A DNA stretch of 45,096 bases from CAMQRS01 sp964370065 (GCA_964370065.1 CAYJGK010000012.1:1-45096), one strand, 5' to 3'. Shown: positions 33,790-42,567, counted from the first letter of the stretch. Notes: generated from the letters alone by a model not told the origin. Made by a program: numbers and translations.

Positions 33790-35298
33790 GTGAACTTAAG
33801 ACCTGAAGAAATAAGTAAAGTAATTAAAGACCAGATCAAGAAATATGATGAGGAATTAGAAGTTAGTGAAAGTGGTACAATCATCACAATAGGTGATGGT
33901 ATTGCCTTAATTCATGGACTAGAAAAAGCAATGGCTGGAGAGTTGTTGTTATTTCCAAATGATATTTATGGAATGGTGTTTAACTTAGAAGAAGAGCACG
34001 TAGGAGCTGTTTTAATGGGTGATGACTCACAAATTAAAGAGGGCGATAGTGTAAAACGTACGGGGCGTATTGTTGAAGTTCCCGTTGGTGATGCATTATT
34101 AGGAAGAGTAGTAAATGCTTTAGGGCAAGCAATTGATGGTGGAGAAGAAATTAAAACAGATCGTTATAGAAATGTAGAAAGAGTAGCTCCAGGAGTTATG
34201 ACTAGAAAAAGTGTGCACCAACCATTACAAACTGGTTTAAAATGTATTGATTCAATGATTCCAATTGGTAAGGGACAACGTGAGTTAATTATTGGAGACC
34301 GCCAAACTGGTAAAACAGCAATTGCAATCGATACTATTTTAAATCAAAAACATACGAATGTGAAATGTATTTATGTAGCGATTGGTCAAAAGTCGAGTAC
34401 CGTTGCGCAAATTGTTGAAAAATTAAGAGCCAACGATGCGCTATCTTATACAACAATTGTAAGTAGTACAGCAAGTGATGCAGCACCATTACAATATATT
34501 GCACCTTATGCAGGTTGTGCAATTGGTGAAGAGTGGATGGAAAACGGTGATGACGTATTAATCATCTATGATGATTTAAGTAAACATGCTGTTGCTTATC
34601 GTACAATGTCCTTATTATTAAAACGTCCACCAGGGCGTGAAGCATATCCAGGAGATGTATTCTACTTACATTCAAGATTATTAGAGAGAGCTGCTAAAAT
34701 GTCAGATCAATACGGTGGAGGTAGTTTAACAGCTTTACCGATTATTGAAACGCAAGCAGGAGATATCTCTGCTTATATCCCAACAAATGTAATTTCGATT
34801 ACAGATGGACAAATTTTCTTACAAACTGAATTATTTAACTCAGGAGTACGTCCTGCAGTAGATAGTGGATTATCAGTAAGTCGAGTAGGTGGTAGTGCAC
34901 AAACAAAAGCAATGAAAAAAGTAGCTGGATCATTAAAATTAGAATTAGCTCAATACACAGAGTTACAAGCTTTTGCTCAATTTGGTAGTGATTTAGATCC
35001 TTCTACAAAGGCTACACTAGATCATGGAGTAAGATTAAGAGAGTTATTAAAACAAACACAATACTCTCCATTAACAGTGACTGAACAAGTATTGTCTTTA
35101 TTTGCAGCACAACAAGGTTATTTAAAAGATGTTGAAGTCGAACAAGTTAGAGAATACGAAAAACAAATGCATAATTATATGAAAGAAAAGCATGCGGATA
35201 TTGTTGCAGAAATAGAATCTACAAATGTAATTACTGATGCAACACAATCACAATTAAAAGCAGCTTTAGATGCTTTTAAAGGCGTATTTCAAGCATAG
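33790..35298 (+). CDS. atpA: ATP synthase subunit alpha
   Basis: 502 residues from the GTG at 33790, giving M-N-L-R-P-E-E-I-S, which matches the usual alpha N-terminus and the Bacillus length of 502. GAGGTGA (33778-33784) lies 5 nt before it. A GTG at 33781 is in frame but sits inside that site. Walker A GDRQTGKT is at 169-176. The conserved arginine finger region (V-S-R-V-G-G-S-A-Q) is near 367. It forms the non-catalytic nucleotide sites of F1. Confidence 0.97.
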   Translation: MNLRPEEISKVIKDQIKKYDEELEVSESGTIITIGDGIALIHGLEKAMAGELLLFPNDIYGMVFNLEEEHVGAVLMGDDSQIKEGDSVKRTGRIVEVPVGDALLGRVVNALGQAIDGGEEIKTDRYRNVERVAPGVMTRKSVHQPLQTGLKCIDSMIPIGKGQRELIIGDRQTGKTAIAIDTILNQKHTNVKCIYVAIGQKSSTVAQIVEKLRANDALSYTTIVSSTASDAAPLQYIAPYAGCAIGEEWMENGDDVLIIYDDLSKHAVAYRTMSLLLKRPPGREAYPGDVFYLHSRLLERAAKMSDQYGGGSLTALPIIETQAGDISAYIPTNVISITDGQIFLQTELFNSGVRPAVDSGLSVSRVGGSAQTKAMKKVAGSLKLELAQYTELQAFAQFGSDLDPSTKATLDHGVRLRELLKQTQYSPLTVTEQVLSLFAAQQGYLKDVEVEQVREYEKQMHNYMKEKHADIVAEIESTNVITDATQSQLKAALDAFKGVFQA

Positions 35299-35301
35299 TT
35301 T

Positions 35302-36138
35302 ATGGCAAGTAAATTAGAGATTAAATCTCGTATTCGATCTGTCGATTCAACAAAAAAAATAACGAAAGCGATGCAATTAGTTGCAGCGAGTAAATTAAGA
35401 AAATGTAAACAACGTATGGCAGAAAATAAAGAGTATGCTAAGTATTTAAAAGAAACGGTAGATGAAATTCTAGGTTCACTAGACCAAGTTTCACATCCTT
35501 TTCTTAAAAAGAATGATAGTGATAAAATATTAACTATTGTCTATACAAGTGATATGGGATTATGTGGTGGTTATAATGCCAATGTGTATAAGTTAGTGGA
35601 ACAATTATTAGATGATGGACAACCTGTAATCGTATTTGGAAGTCGTGGTATTGCTTGGGCAAAACGGACGGGTTTAAGTGTTATTGAATCTTTATCAAAC
35701 GTTGATGAAGAAGGGTATGAAGATATTAATAAGGTTGCTATATTAGCTTTACAAATGTATTTAGAACAAAGTGTTGGACGTATTCAAGTAGTCTATACAG
35801 AGTTCATTAATGCAGTTACATTTGAACCTAAGCATATCACTTTACTACCAGTAGAAAAAAAAGAACAAGTCAAAGTTGCACAAGCAGAGACTATTTTTGA
35901 GCCGACAGGTGAAGAAATATTGGATACTTTAGTTCCTATGTATGTAAAGAGTTTATTGTATAGTTACTGGCTAGAAACGAAAACTAGTGAACAGGCAAGT
36001 CGTCAAAGTGCGATGGAAAATGCAACAAACAATGCAGAAGAATTAAGAGATGGATTATCATTAGAATACAACAAAGCACGTCAAGCTGCAATTACACAAG
36101 AAATTACGGAAATTGTTAGTGGTGCTAATGCTTTATAA
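35302..36138 (+). CDS. atpG: ATP synthase subunit gamma
   Basis: 278 residues, the rotating central shaft. The N-terminal I-K-S-R-I-R-S-V-D-S-T-K-K-I-T-K-A-M-Q-L-V-A-A-S-K and the C-terminal coiled-coil (S-A-M-E-N-A-T-N-N-A-E-E, then N-K-A-R-Q-A-A-I-T-Q-E-I-T-E-I) are diagnostic. It starts 3 nt after atpA with no obvious ribosome binding site, so translation is likely coupled to atpA. Confidence 0.96.
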   Translation: MASKLEIKSRIRSVDSTKKITKAMQLVAASKLRKCKQRMAENKEYAKYLKETVDEILGSLDQVSHPFLKKNDSDKILTIVYTSDMGLCGGYNANVYKLVEQLLDDGQPVIVFGSRGIAWAKRTGLSVIESLSNVDEEGYEDINKVAILALQMYLEQSVGRIQVVYTEFINAVTFEPKHITLLPVEKKEQVKVAQAETIFEPTGEEILDTLVPMYVKSLLYSYWLETKTSEQASRQSAMENATNNAEELRDGLSLEYNKARQAAITQEITEIVSGANAL

Positions 36139-36152
36139 TAAAGGAGATTACA

Positions 36153-37559
36153 ATGAGTAAAAATAAAGGTAAAGTTGTCCAAGTAATTGGACCGGTAGTG
36201 GATATTCTTTTTGAAAGTAGTGTACTACCTAAGTTACTAACTGCAATTGATATTCCTTTAGGTGAAGGTAAAGAATCTTTAGTGTGTGAAGTGGCACAAC
36301 ACATTGGTGATGATCGTGTACGTACGATTGCAATGGGTTCTACGGATGGATTAGTTCGTGGAATGGCAGCATACGATACGAATGCGCCAATTAGTGTTCC
36401 TGTGGGTGAAGCTGTATTAGGAAGAATGTTTAATGTATTAGGTAGAGAAATTGATGAAAAAGAAGCTTTACCAGAAAGCGTTAAGCGTATGCCTATTCAC
36501 CGTAGTGCGCCAACGTTTGATGAACAACAAACGTCTGCAGAAGTACTAGAAACAGGAATTAAAGTAATTGATTTACTTTGTCCTTATGCAAAAGGTGGTA
36601 AGATTGGATTATTTGGTGGAGCAGGAGTTGGTAAAACAGTTTTGATCCAAGAATTAATTCATAATATTGCGAAAGAGCATGGTGGAAAATCAGTTGTTAC
36701 GGGTGTAGGAGAACGTACGCGTGAAGGTAACGATATGTATTATGAAATGAAAGAAAGTGGTGTTTTAGATAAAACAGTACTAGTATATGGGCAAATGAAT
36801 GAAAGTCCAGGAGCAAGAATGCGTGTTGCTTTAACAGGTCTAACAATGGCAGAATACTATCGTGATGTAGATCATCAAGATGTATTACTATTTGTAGATA
36901 ACATCTTCCGTTTTACACAAGCAGGAAGTGAAGTAAGTGCCTTATTAGGTCGTATGCCAAGTGCGGTTGGATACCAACCTACATTAGCTACGGAAATGGG
37001 TAACTTACAAGAACGCATTACTTCAACTAAAGACGGTTCTATTACATCAGTACAAGCAATTTATGTACCGGCTGATGATTTAACCGATCCTGCTCCAGCA
37101 ACAGCGTTTGCTCACTTAGATGCTAGAACGGTATTAGACCGTGGTATTGCATCATTAGGGATTTATCCTGCTGTAGACCCATTGGAATCTAGTTCTAGAA
37201 TCTTAGATCCATTAGTAGTGGGAGAAGAGCACTATGAGGTTGCACGTGATGTACAACAAGTTCTTCAAAAGTATAAAGAATTGCAAGATATTATTGCCAT
37301 TCTTGGTATGGATGAATTAAGCGAAGACGATAAAATTACCGTAAATAGAGCAAGACGTATCCGTAACTTCTTATCGCAACCATTTAATGTTGGGGAAAAC
37401 TTTACTGGTATGAAAGGTAAATATGTATCAAAAGAAGATACAATTGCAAGTTTTAAAGAAATTCTTGAAGGAAAACATGATCATTTACCTGAACAAGCAT
37501 TTATGTTTGCAGGTACAATTGCTGATGTAGTAGAAAAAGCGAAAGCATTAGGAGCATAA
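36153..37559 (+). CDS. atpD: ATP synthase subunit beta
   Basis: 468 residues with the catalytic sites. Walker A GGAGVGKT is near 154-161. G-E-R-T-R-E-G-N-D near 187 includes the catalytic glutamate. Walker B V-L-L-F-V-D-N near 246, and A-L-L-G-R-M-P-S-A-V-G-Y-Q-P-T-L follow. AAAGGAGA lies upstream, a good site in contrast to atpG. Confidence 0.98.
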   Translation: MSKNKGKVVQVIGPVVDILFESSVLPKLLTAIDIPLGEGKESLVCEVAQHIGDDRVRTIAMGSTDGLVRGMAAYDTNAPISVPVGEAVLGRMFNVLGREIDEKEALPESVKRMPIHRSAPTFDEQQTSAEVLETGIKVIDLLCPYAKGGKIGLFGGAGVGKTVLIQELIHNIAKEHGGKSVVTGVGERTREGNDMYYEMKESGVLDKTVLVYGQMNESPGARMRVALTGLTMAEYYRDVDHQDVLLFVDNIFRFTQAGSEVSALLGRMPSAVGYQPTLATEMGNLQERITSTKDGSITSVQAIYVPADDLTDPAPATAFAHLDARTVLDRGIASLGIYPAVDPLESSSRILDPLVVGEEHYEVARDVQQVLQKYKELQDIIAILGMDELSEDDKITVNRARRIRNFLSQPFNVGENFTGMKGKYVSKEDTIASFKEILEGKHDHLPEQAFMFAGTIADVVEKAKALGA

Positions 37560-37561
37560 TT

Positions 37562-37957
37562 ATGATGGATGTAAAAATCATTACACCTACCGGACTTTAT
37601 GCAGAGTGTAGTGCTACACAAATAAATGCGTGTAGTGTTGAGGGTGAATTTGGTTTACTTTCAAATCATATGCCATTAGTGGCTATGCTTACTATTTCAC
37701 GTTTGCAAATTGTGACAAGTGAAGGGAAGAGAAATTTTGCTATTGCAGGAGGAATGCTTCATTTTGCTAATAACAAAGTAAATATCTTAACAGATGCAAT
37801 CGAAGGAAATGATGAAATTGATGTAGAACGTGCTAGAAAAGCAAAAGAGAGAGCAGAAAAAAGACTGAAAAATGATAACTATGATACCATTCGTGCAGAG
37901 TTAGCTTTACGTAAAGCGATTAATAGAATGAGTGTTCAAGAAACATTTAAAGGATAA
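37562..37957 (+). CDS. atpC: ATP synthase subunit epsilon
   Basis: 131 residues: an N-terminal beta-sandwich (about 1-84, with E-G-E-F-G-L-L-S-N-H-M-P-L at 27-39) and a C-terminal two-helix inhibitory domain. ATG ATG at 37562 gives two possible starts one codon apart; GGAG is 7 nt before the first. It is the last gene of the operon, followed by a strong terminator. Confidence 0.95.
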   Translation: MMDVKIITPTGLYAECSATQINACSVEGEFGLLSNHMPLVAMLTISRLQIVTSEGKRNFAIAGGMLHFANNKVNILTDAIEGNDEIDVERARKAKERAEKRLKNDNYDTIRAELALRKAINRMSVQETFKG

Positions 37958-37991
37958 TTTTTTTCTTAAATAAGTAAAAAGATGTAAAATT

Positions 37992-38037
37992 AAAACGTAG
38001 CTTAAAAATTGGAGACAATTAGAAAGCTACGTTTTTT
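37992..38037 (+). terminator. Terminator of the ATP synthase operon
   Basis: A 12-bp perfect stem (37992-38003 with 38024-38035) whose 20-nt loop holds a small ATTG/CAAT hairpin, followed by T. Confidence 0.9.
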
Positions 38038-38095
38038 AATATAGAAACGAATTAGTGAATTGAGAAAATTTATGAATAAAGAAAGAGATGATATG

Positions 38096-38104
38096 TGATA
38101 TAAT
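38096..38104 (+). promoter_or_regulatory. Extended -10 promoter of the zinc-ribbon gene
   Basis: TGaTATAAT (hexamer 38099-38104), 27 nt before the start codon, with no -35 visible. Confidence 0.55.
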
Positions 38105-38131
38105 AGCACTATTAATGGAAGGGGTATGCAT

Positions 38132-38398
38132 ATGTTTGAAAATATATTTATGTTAACGTATTTAATGGTCATCGTAATTTTTATAATTACTTTTATATCT
38201 ATTTTTATTATCGCAACCAAAGTGATAAAAAACACTAAAAAATTAAAAGTTAAATCTAAAGATGTAAATGAGCAAGCGAAGAATATGGGGCAAGAGGAGA
38301 CAAAACAACCAGATTTGTATTGTGCATATTGTGGAAGCTTAATTAATGTACGTACTAAACATTGTAAAAATTGTGGTGCATTAAATAAAGAGGTGTAA
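38132..38398 (+). CDS. Small membrane protein with C-terminal zinc ribbon
   Basis: 88 residues from the ATG at 38132; GGAAGGGG (38116-38123) is too close to the in-frame ATG at 38126. One N-terminal membrane helix (about 5-28) is followed by a lysine-rich linker and C-A-Y-C-G-S, then C-K-N-C-G-A: two CxxC pairs 12-13 residues apart, a zinc_ribbon_2-like module. Function unknown. The stop codon is in the loop of a terminator shared with the convergent sortase gene. Confidence 0.72.
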   Translation: MFENIFMLTYLMVIVIFIITFISIFIIATKVIKNTKKLKVKSKDVNEQAKNMGQEETKQPDLYCAYCGSLINVRTKHCKNCGALNKEV

Positions 38399-38414
38399 AA
38401 ACCTCTTTATTTAA
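38381..38414. terminator. Bidirectional terminator between convergent genes
   Basis: A 14-bp perfect inverted repeat (38381-38394 with 38401-38414) and a 6-nt loop holding the zinc-ribbon stop codon. The outer part is T-rich in both readings, so it can serve the plus-strand gene and the sortase gene. Confidence 0.75.
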
Positions 38415-38424
38415 ATGATAGGTA

Positions 38425-39201
38425 TTAGTTGTCAGCGGTGTTTTCTATTTCTTTTATCAATTTAGAATGTATCACAAAGCGCATATTATCAGATTGTGTA
38501 CAAGTCGATAAAGTTAAAATTTGATCTTCTTCAGTAAGTGGGAGTTGAAAATCGTAATAACTTCTTTTAGCGATAGTATCTAAAAAAAGTGAATATTCAT
38601 CTCCTACAAAATCAGTACGTATATAATACTCTTCTGCTTCGATTTCATAAATAGAAAAAATTTCATATTCATAATAGGCATTTTCTGTAATATAGGTAAT
38701 GATGTTGCTACTTTCATTATGAAATAGTTGATCATCCCAGATATTACTTAAAGAGCCAAACATACTATTATCCAATCGATTATGCCCATACACAATAATG
38801 TTTTTATCTTCACCATCTAAATTGTTTCTATAATCATTAAAAATCCATCCGGCTTGGTTGTTTGATTGATCAAACGATTTATACAAATAATAAGCATTAT
38901 CACTTGTTTGTACAACGGGATATTCAATATTAGTGGCATGTACCTTGATATAGGCTCGCGTATCATCATTCCATTCTTTCAAGGATTCAAAATCAATATT
39001 TAGATATGTTTGTGAAGGTAAATCATCATTTTTTATTTCTTCCACGAATGTGTCAATTTTGCTTAAAATTTTCTGAGCATTGTAATTATCAATATACCAA
39101 ATTGCTATTTGATAAACGGAAAAGGCAATCAGTAAACATAAAGCAATTTGAATGATAGTGAAAATTAGTTTTTTTTGGTCAATTTTTTTTGTTTCTTTCA
39201 T
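38425..39201 (-). CDS. srtB: Class B sortase
   Basis: 258 residues from the ATG at 39201 (AGGAG 4-5 nt upstream; the longer frame begins in the promoter). A basic tail and one membrane helix (about 12-32) are followed by the sortase barrel. The catalytic His140 is in V-Y-G-H-N, Cys234 in T-L-S-T-C, and Arg241 in M-R-F-V-I. G-H-N-R-L-D-N-S-M-F-G-S-L is characteristic of class B. It attaches surface proteins to peptidoglycan. No substrate gene is adjacent; the adhesin fragment at the left edge with PVTG is one candidate, on the argument that clostridial SrtB enzymes accept PxTG motifs. Confidence 0.9.
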   Translation of the reverse strand: MKETKKIDQKKLIFTIIQIALCLLIAFSVYQIAIWYIDNYNAQKILSKIDTFVEEIKNDDLPSQTYLNIDFESLKEWNDDTRAYIKVHATNIEYPVVQTSDNAYYLYKSFDQSNNQAGWIFNDYRNNLDGEDKNIIVYGHNRLDNSMFGSLSNIWDDQLFHNESSNIITYITENAYYEYEIFSIYEIEAEEYYIRTDFVGDEYSLFLDTIAKRSYYDFQLPLTEEDQILTLSTCTQSDNMRFVIHSKLIKEIENTADN

Positions 39202-39219
39202 AAGTACTCCTATATGCAT

Positions 39220-39228
39220 ATTATAGCA
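39220..39228 (-). promoter_or_regulatory. Extended -10 promoter of the sortase gene
   Basis: On the minus strand TGcTATAAT (hexamer 39220-39225), 18 nt before the start codon. Confidence 0.55.
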
Positions 39229-39352
39229 TATTGTTCATCTAGTGTGAAAAAGTATGAATCAGTACAACAGCAAGGGGACGATGTATTTTTATTTTAGGAT
39301 TAGTATAGAAATTATGAATACTTGATGGATGCAAACATGAAAGCAATCAAAC

Positions 39353-39381
39353 AAAAAAGCACGAATTTATATTCGTGCTTT
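39353..39381 (-). terminator. Orphan terminator on the minus strand
   Basis: An 11-bp perfect stem (39356-39366 with 39371-39381) and a 4-nt loop. On the minus strand it runs into six T. No annotated gene ends here; the next minus-strand gene upstream, tRNA-Gly, has its own terminator. Confidence 0.75.
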
Positions 39382-39545
39382 CTATACTAACTAATGGTTT
39401 GTCTTTCCATGTAAGAGAGCAGTTACTATAGTTTAAAGGAATTCATTTTTAATTTCTACACTAAATATCTTATTTATTGTTAAATTGGCGATTTATATGG
39501 ATTTATTTACTAAAGACAATAAAGAAAAGAAAGTCTTTTTTTAAA
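39382..39545. other. Gene-free stretch between two minus-strand terminators
   Basis: AT-rich, with no ORF worth naming. TATAGT occurs on the minus strand near 39430. If anything is made here it is a small RNA ending at 39353. The remaining bases between srtB and this hairpin (39229-39352) show nothing recognisable. Confidence 0.3.
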
Positions 39546-39581
39546 AATAAAAACTTACGAATCCATTAGTGGTTCGTAAGT
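39546..39581 (-). terminator. Terminator of tRNA-Gly
   Basis: On the minus strand, ACTTACGAA and TTCGTAAGT (39573-39581 with 39553-39561) enclose a CCA/TGG extension, followed by a T-rich tail. Confidence 0.8.
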
Positions 39582-39591
39582 GATAAACAAA

Positions 39592-39665
39592 TGGAGCGGG
39601 TGATCAGAATCGAACTGACGTAATCAGCTTGGAAGGCTGAGGTTCTACCATTAAACTACACCCGC
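39592..39665 (-). tRNA. tRNA-Gly (anticodon TCC)
   Basis: A complete cloverleaf on the minus strand: 7-bp acceptor stem GCGGGTG / CACCCGC, a D arm with AATGGTA, an anticodon stem TCAGC/GCTGA with loop CTTCCAA (anticodon TCC), and a T arm with TTCGATT. The 3' CCA is encoded. It is a single tRNA, not part of an array. Confidence 0.95.
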
Positions 39666-39709
39666 TTGTATATAGAGTTAATTTTATTTATTAAAATTAA
39701 CGTAAATAT

Positions 39710-39738
39710 AATTTATCATATTTTGTACTGTTTTGCAA
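39710..39738 (-). promoter_or_regulatory. Possible promoter of tRNA-Gly
   Basis: On the minus strand TTGCAA (39733-39738), a 17-nt spacer, TAAATT (39710-39715). Between it and the tRNA lies a 10-bp perfect AT-rich hairpin (39677-39701). Confidence 0.45.
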
Positions 39739-39779
39739 TATTAAATTAACAAAAAAATCATTTTTTTTAATTTTTTTTA

Positions 39780-39788
39780 TGATACAAT
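39780..39788 (+). promoter_or_regulatory. Extended -10 promoter of the HAD phosphatase
   Basis: TGaTACAAT (hexamer 39783-39788) in a T-rich context, 25 nt before the start codon. Confidence 0.45.
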
Positions 39789-39812
39789 TTTATAGTAAAG
39801 AGAGGTAAGGAT

Positions 39813-40688
39813 ATGATTAAATTAGTAGTAAGCGATTTAGATGGAACTTTATTGAATGAAGATCATGAAGTAAGTGAAAAAGTAAAACAGGCGGTGCATG
39901 ATCTAAGAAAAGCGGGGATTTCATTTATGCCAGCAAGTGGTAGAGACTATCATATGCTGATGAATGTAATGGAGATGTTAGAAATAAAGCCAAAGTGTAT
40001 TTGCTTAAATGGGGCAGAATGCTATGATAACGATGGATCTTTAATTGAAGAGTATCCTTTAGCACTACAAGAGTTAAAACAAGTAATGGAAGTAGCAGAA
40101 GAATTAAATTTAGATGTAGACTTCTATACAGATAAAGGAAGAATTAATTATGGTCCTAAAGAATTATTTAAAAATGTTTTAATTGCTCGATTTCAAGCAC
40201 TTTTTAATGGGCATACGAAAGAACAAATATTGACATTTATTGAGGATAATAACTTTCTAAATGAAACGATATGCGAGGAAAATTTAGATGTCATCTTTAA
40301 ACATAAAATTATGAAAGTTGAAATCTATTCAAGTAGTGTGCTGCAAAGAAACTTAGCCTTTTCAAAATTGAAGCATATTCAAGGAATTGTAGCGGTTAGT
40401 TCACATGAGACAAATTTAGAGGTCACGAGTGAAAAAGCGACAAAAGGATCTATGATTGAAATGGTTTGTAAACATTATGGATATAAGGAAGAAGAAGTCG
40501 TTGTTATTGGGGATGGATTCAATGATGTAAGTATGTTCCAAAAATTTACTAATTCCTTTGCAATGGGACAAGCAAGTACAGATTTAAAGAAATTCGCTAG
40601 TTTTGAAACTTTATCAAATAAAGAAGATGGTGTGGCGGCAGTGATTTATAAAATTTTAGATAATGGGAATGCACTTCCCTTAGAATAA
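39813..40688 (+). CDS. Cof-type HAD-IIB family phosphatase
   Basis: 291 residues. The nucleophile motif D-L-D-G-T-L-L is at 8-14 (first Asp nucleophile, second general acid). Motif II S-G-R is near 43, motif III has K-A-T-K-G-S-M near 213, and motif IV is G-D-G-F-N-D-V-S-M near 235. A C2-type cap lies between motifs II and III. Such enzymes dephosphorylate sugar phosphates, nucleotides or cofactors such as FMN or PLP precursors; the substrate here is unknown. GAGAGGTAAGG lies upstream of the ATG. Confidence 0.9.
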   Translation: MIKLVVSDLDGTLLNEDHEVSEKVKQAVHDLRKAGISFMPASGRDYHMLMNVMEMLEIKPKCICLNGAECYDNDGSLIEEYPLALQELKQVMEVAEELNLDVDFYTDKGRINYGPKELFKNVLIARFQALFNGHTKEQILTFIEDNNFLNETICEENLDVIFKHKIMKVEIYSSSVLQRNLAFSKLKHIQGIVAVSSHETNLEVTSEKATKGSMIEMVCKHYGYKEEEVVVIGDGFNDVSMFQKFTNSFAMGQASTDLKKFASFETLSNKEDGVAAVIYKILDNGNALPLE

Positions 40689-40701
40689 ATGCTCTTATTT
40701 G

Positions 40702-40730
40702 TTGACAATTAGGCATAAAATGCTTATAAT
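40702..40730 (+). promoter_or_regulatory. Consensus promoter of the lysS T-box transcript
   Basis: TTGACA (40702-40707), a 17-nt spacer, TATAAT (40725-40730): a perfect consensus, the best in the window. Transcription should start near 40737. Confidence 0.9.
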
Positions 40731-40736
40731 CAACAC

Positions 40737-40966
40737 GTAATAAAATGGTGATGAAAAAGAAGAGTAAGATGCTTGTTACTGCTAAGAGAGTCCTAGATGG
40801 TGTGAATGGATGCAGGTAGGGTATACGAATAAAGACTTTGAGCCAAACGTGTCATTTGCGATAAGAATGGACTCTATCTAGAGTCGCTAAGATATATAAA
40901 GTGATTTATATATGAATTAGGGTGGTACCACGATACTCTCGTCCCTTCATTGGATGAGAGTTTTTT
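40737..40966 (+). promoter_or_regulatory. T-box riboswitch, lysine specific
   Basis: The leader has the stem I block with AGAGAG and GGTGTGAA. The specifier region CGAAT-AAA-GACTTTGAGC aligns with the glyQS T-box pattern and puts AAA (40831-40833) as the lysine specifier codon. Two further stems follow: GACTC/GAGTC (about 40870) and TATATAAA/TTTATATA. The T-box AGGGTGGTACCACG is at 40919-40932. The terminator is 40935-40944 with 40952-40961 and a T run. Uncharged tRNA-Lys binding should switch on lysS. Confidence 0.95.
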
Positions 40967-40985
40967 ATATACAAGGAGAAAGAAA

Positions 40986-42470
40986 ATGGAAAATTATACA
41001 GAGCAAGAATTAGTTAGAAGAGAAAAAGCAAAAGAATTAGAAGAACAAGGAATTGCACCATTTGGTTCACGTTATGATCGTACACATACTACAGGACAAT
41101 TACATGTTCAATATGATGATAAAACAAAAGAAGAATTACATGATATGGCTGAAAAAGTTAAAATTGCTGGTCGTATTATGACAAAGCGTCGCCAAGGTAA
41201 AACAGGGTTTATGCATATTCAAGATATTGATGGGAAATTCCAATTGTATATTAGTAAACCAGTTATTGGAGAAGATGCTTATGAAATCTTTAAGAAGAGT
41301 GATATTGGAGATATCATTGGTGTAGAAGGAGAAGTCATGAAGACAAACACTGGTGAATTAAGTGTTAAAGTTTTAGTGTACACACACTTAACAAAAGCAT
41401 TACGTCCTTTACCTGAAAAATTTCATGGATTAACTGATGTGGAAGAGCGTTATAGAAGAAGATATGTAGATTTAATTATGAATGAAAATTCAAAAAAACT
41501 GGCACTAACAAGACCCAAAATTATTCGTGCTATTCAGAACTACTTAGACTCAAACGGAATGATAGAAGTAGAAACACCAGTGTTACAACCAATTCTAGGA
41601 GGTGCAGCCGCACGTCCTTTCGAAACACACCATAATACTTTAGATATGCCATTTTATTTACGTATTGCAACAGAATTACCATTAAAACGTTTAATTGTTG
41701 GTGGGCTAGAAGGAGTATATGAAATTGGTCGTTTATTCCGTAATGAAGGAATGGATAAAAACCATAACCCTGAATTCACTACTGTTGAAGCATACTTAGC
41801 GTACTCAGATATGTATGGTATGATGGATTTATGTGAAGGTTTAATGGAAACAGTTACTACACAAGTGGTTGGTACTACAGATTTAGAGTGGAATGATAAA
41901 ACTATTTCGTTAAAAGCACCATTCAATAGAGTGCATATGGTGGATGCAGTAAAAGAATATGCAGGCGTAGATTTTTGGAATGATATGAGCTATGAGGAAG
42001 CAAAAAGAATTGCAGAATCAAAAGGAATTGAAGTAGCTGATCATGAAAATAGTGTTGGCCATATTATCAATTTATTCTTTGAAAAATTCTGTGAAGAAAA
42101 AATGATTCAACCAACTTATGTATATGGTCATCCAGTAGAAATTTCTCCATTAGCTAAGAAAAATGAAGAAAACCCAAGATTTGCAGATCGTTTTGAATTA
42201 TTCATTGATGGTAGTGAATACGCTAATGCATTCTCTGAATTAAATGATCCAATTGATCAAAAAGAGCGTTTTGAAAACCAAATTAAAGAAAAAGAATTAG
42301 GTAATGATGAAGCGAATGAAATGGATGTTGATTATGTAGAAGCGTTAGAATATGGATTACCTCCAACTGGTGGTATTGGTATTGGTATTGATCGTTTTGT
42401 TATGTTATTAACAGGAAGTACAACAATTCGTGAAGTATTATTATTCCCACATATGAAAAATAAACAATAA
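40986..42470 (+). CDS. lysS: Lysyl-tRNA synthetase, class II
   Basis: 494 residues from the ATG at 40986, with AAGGAG upstream; an in-frame ATG at 40950 lies inside the T-box terminator. An N-terminal OB fold binds the anticodon (about 40-150). The catalytic domain carries motif 1 (E-V-E-T-P-V-L-Q-P near 202), motif 2 (F-R-N-E-G-M-D-K-N-H-N-P-E-F-T near 255) and motif 3 (G-G-I-G-I-G-I-D-R near 462). It charges tRNA-Lys. Confidence 0.98.
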   Translation: MENYTEQELVRREKAKELEEQGIAPFGSRYDRTHTTGQLHVQYDDKTKEELHDMAEKVKIAGRIMTKRRQGKTGFMHIQDIDGKFQLYISKPVIGEDAYEIFKKSDIGDIIGVEGEVMKTNTGELSVKVLVYTHLTKALRPLPEKFHGLTDVEERYRRRYVDLIMNENSKKLALTRPKIIRAIQNYLDSNGMIEVETPVLQPILGGAAARPFETHHNTLDMPFYLRIATELPLKRLIVGGLEGVYEIGRLFRNEGMDKNHNPEFTTVEAYLAYSDMYGMMDLCEGLMETVTTQVVGTTDLEWNDKTISLKAPFNRVHMVDAVKEYAGVDFWNDMSYEEAKRIAESKGIEVADHENSVGHIINLFFEKFCEEKMIQPTYVYGHPVEISPLAKKNEENPRFADRFELFIDGSEYANAFSELNDPIDQKERFENQIKEKELGNDEANEMDVDYVEALEYGLPPTGGIGIGIDRFVMLLTGSTTIREVLLFPHMKNKQ

Positions 42471-42493
42471 GTTAGACATTGTACTAACCCATT

Positions 42494-42519
42494 AAGTCCT
42501 TATTTTAAGGGCTTTTTTT
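42494..42519 (+). terminator. Terminator after lysS
   Basis: AAGTCCTT (42494-42501) pairs with AAGGGCTT (42507-42514, one G-U), followed by a T run. Confidence 0.85.
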
Positions 42520-42567
42520 AATTTCAAAATTCCTGTGGTTCATCATATTTCGCTATAATTTGTCAGA

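Noticed and set aside
39514..39545. AAAGAC/GTCTTT as a plus-strand terminator
   Set aside because: It has only six weak pairs, a long A-rich loop, and no plus-strand gene upstream.
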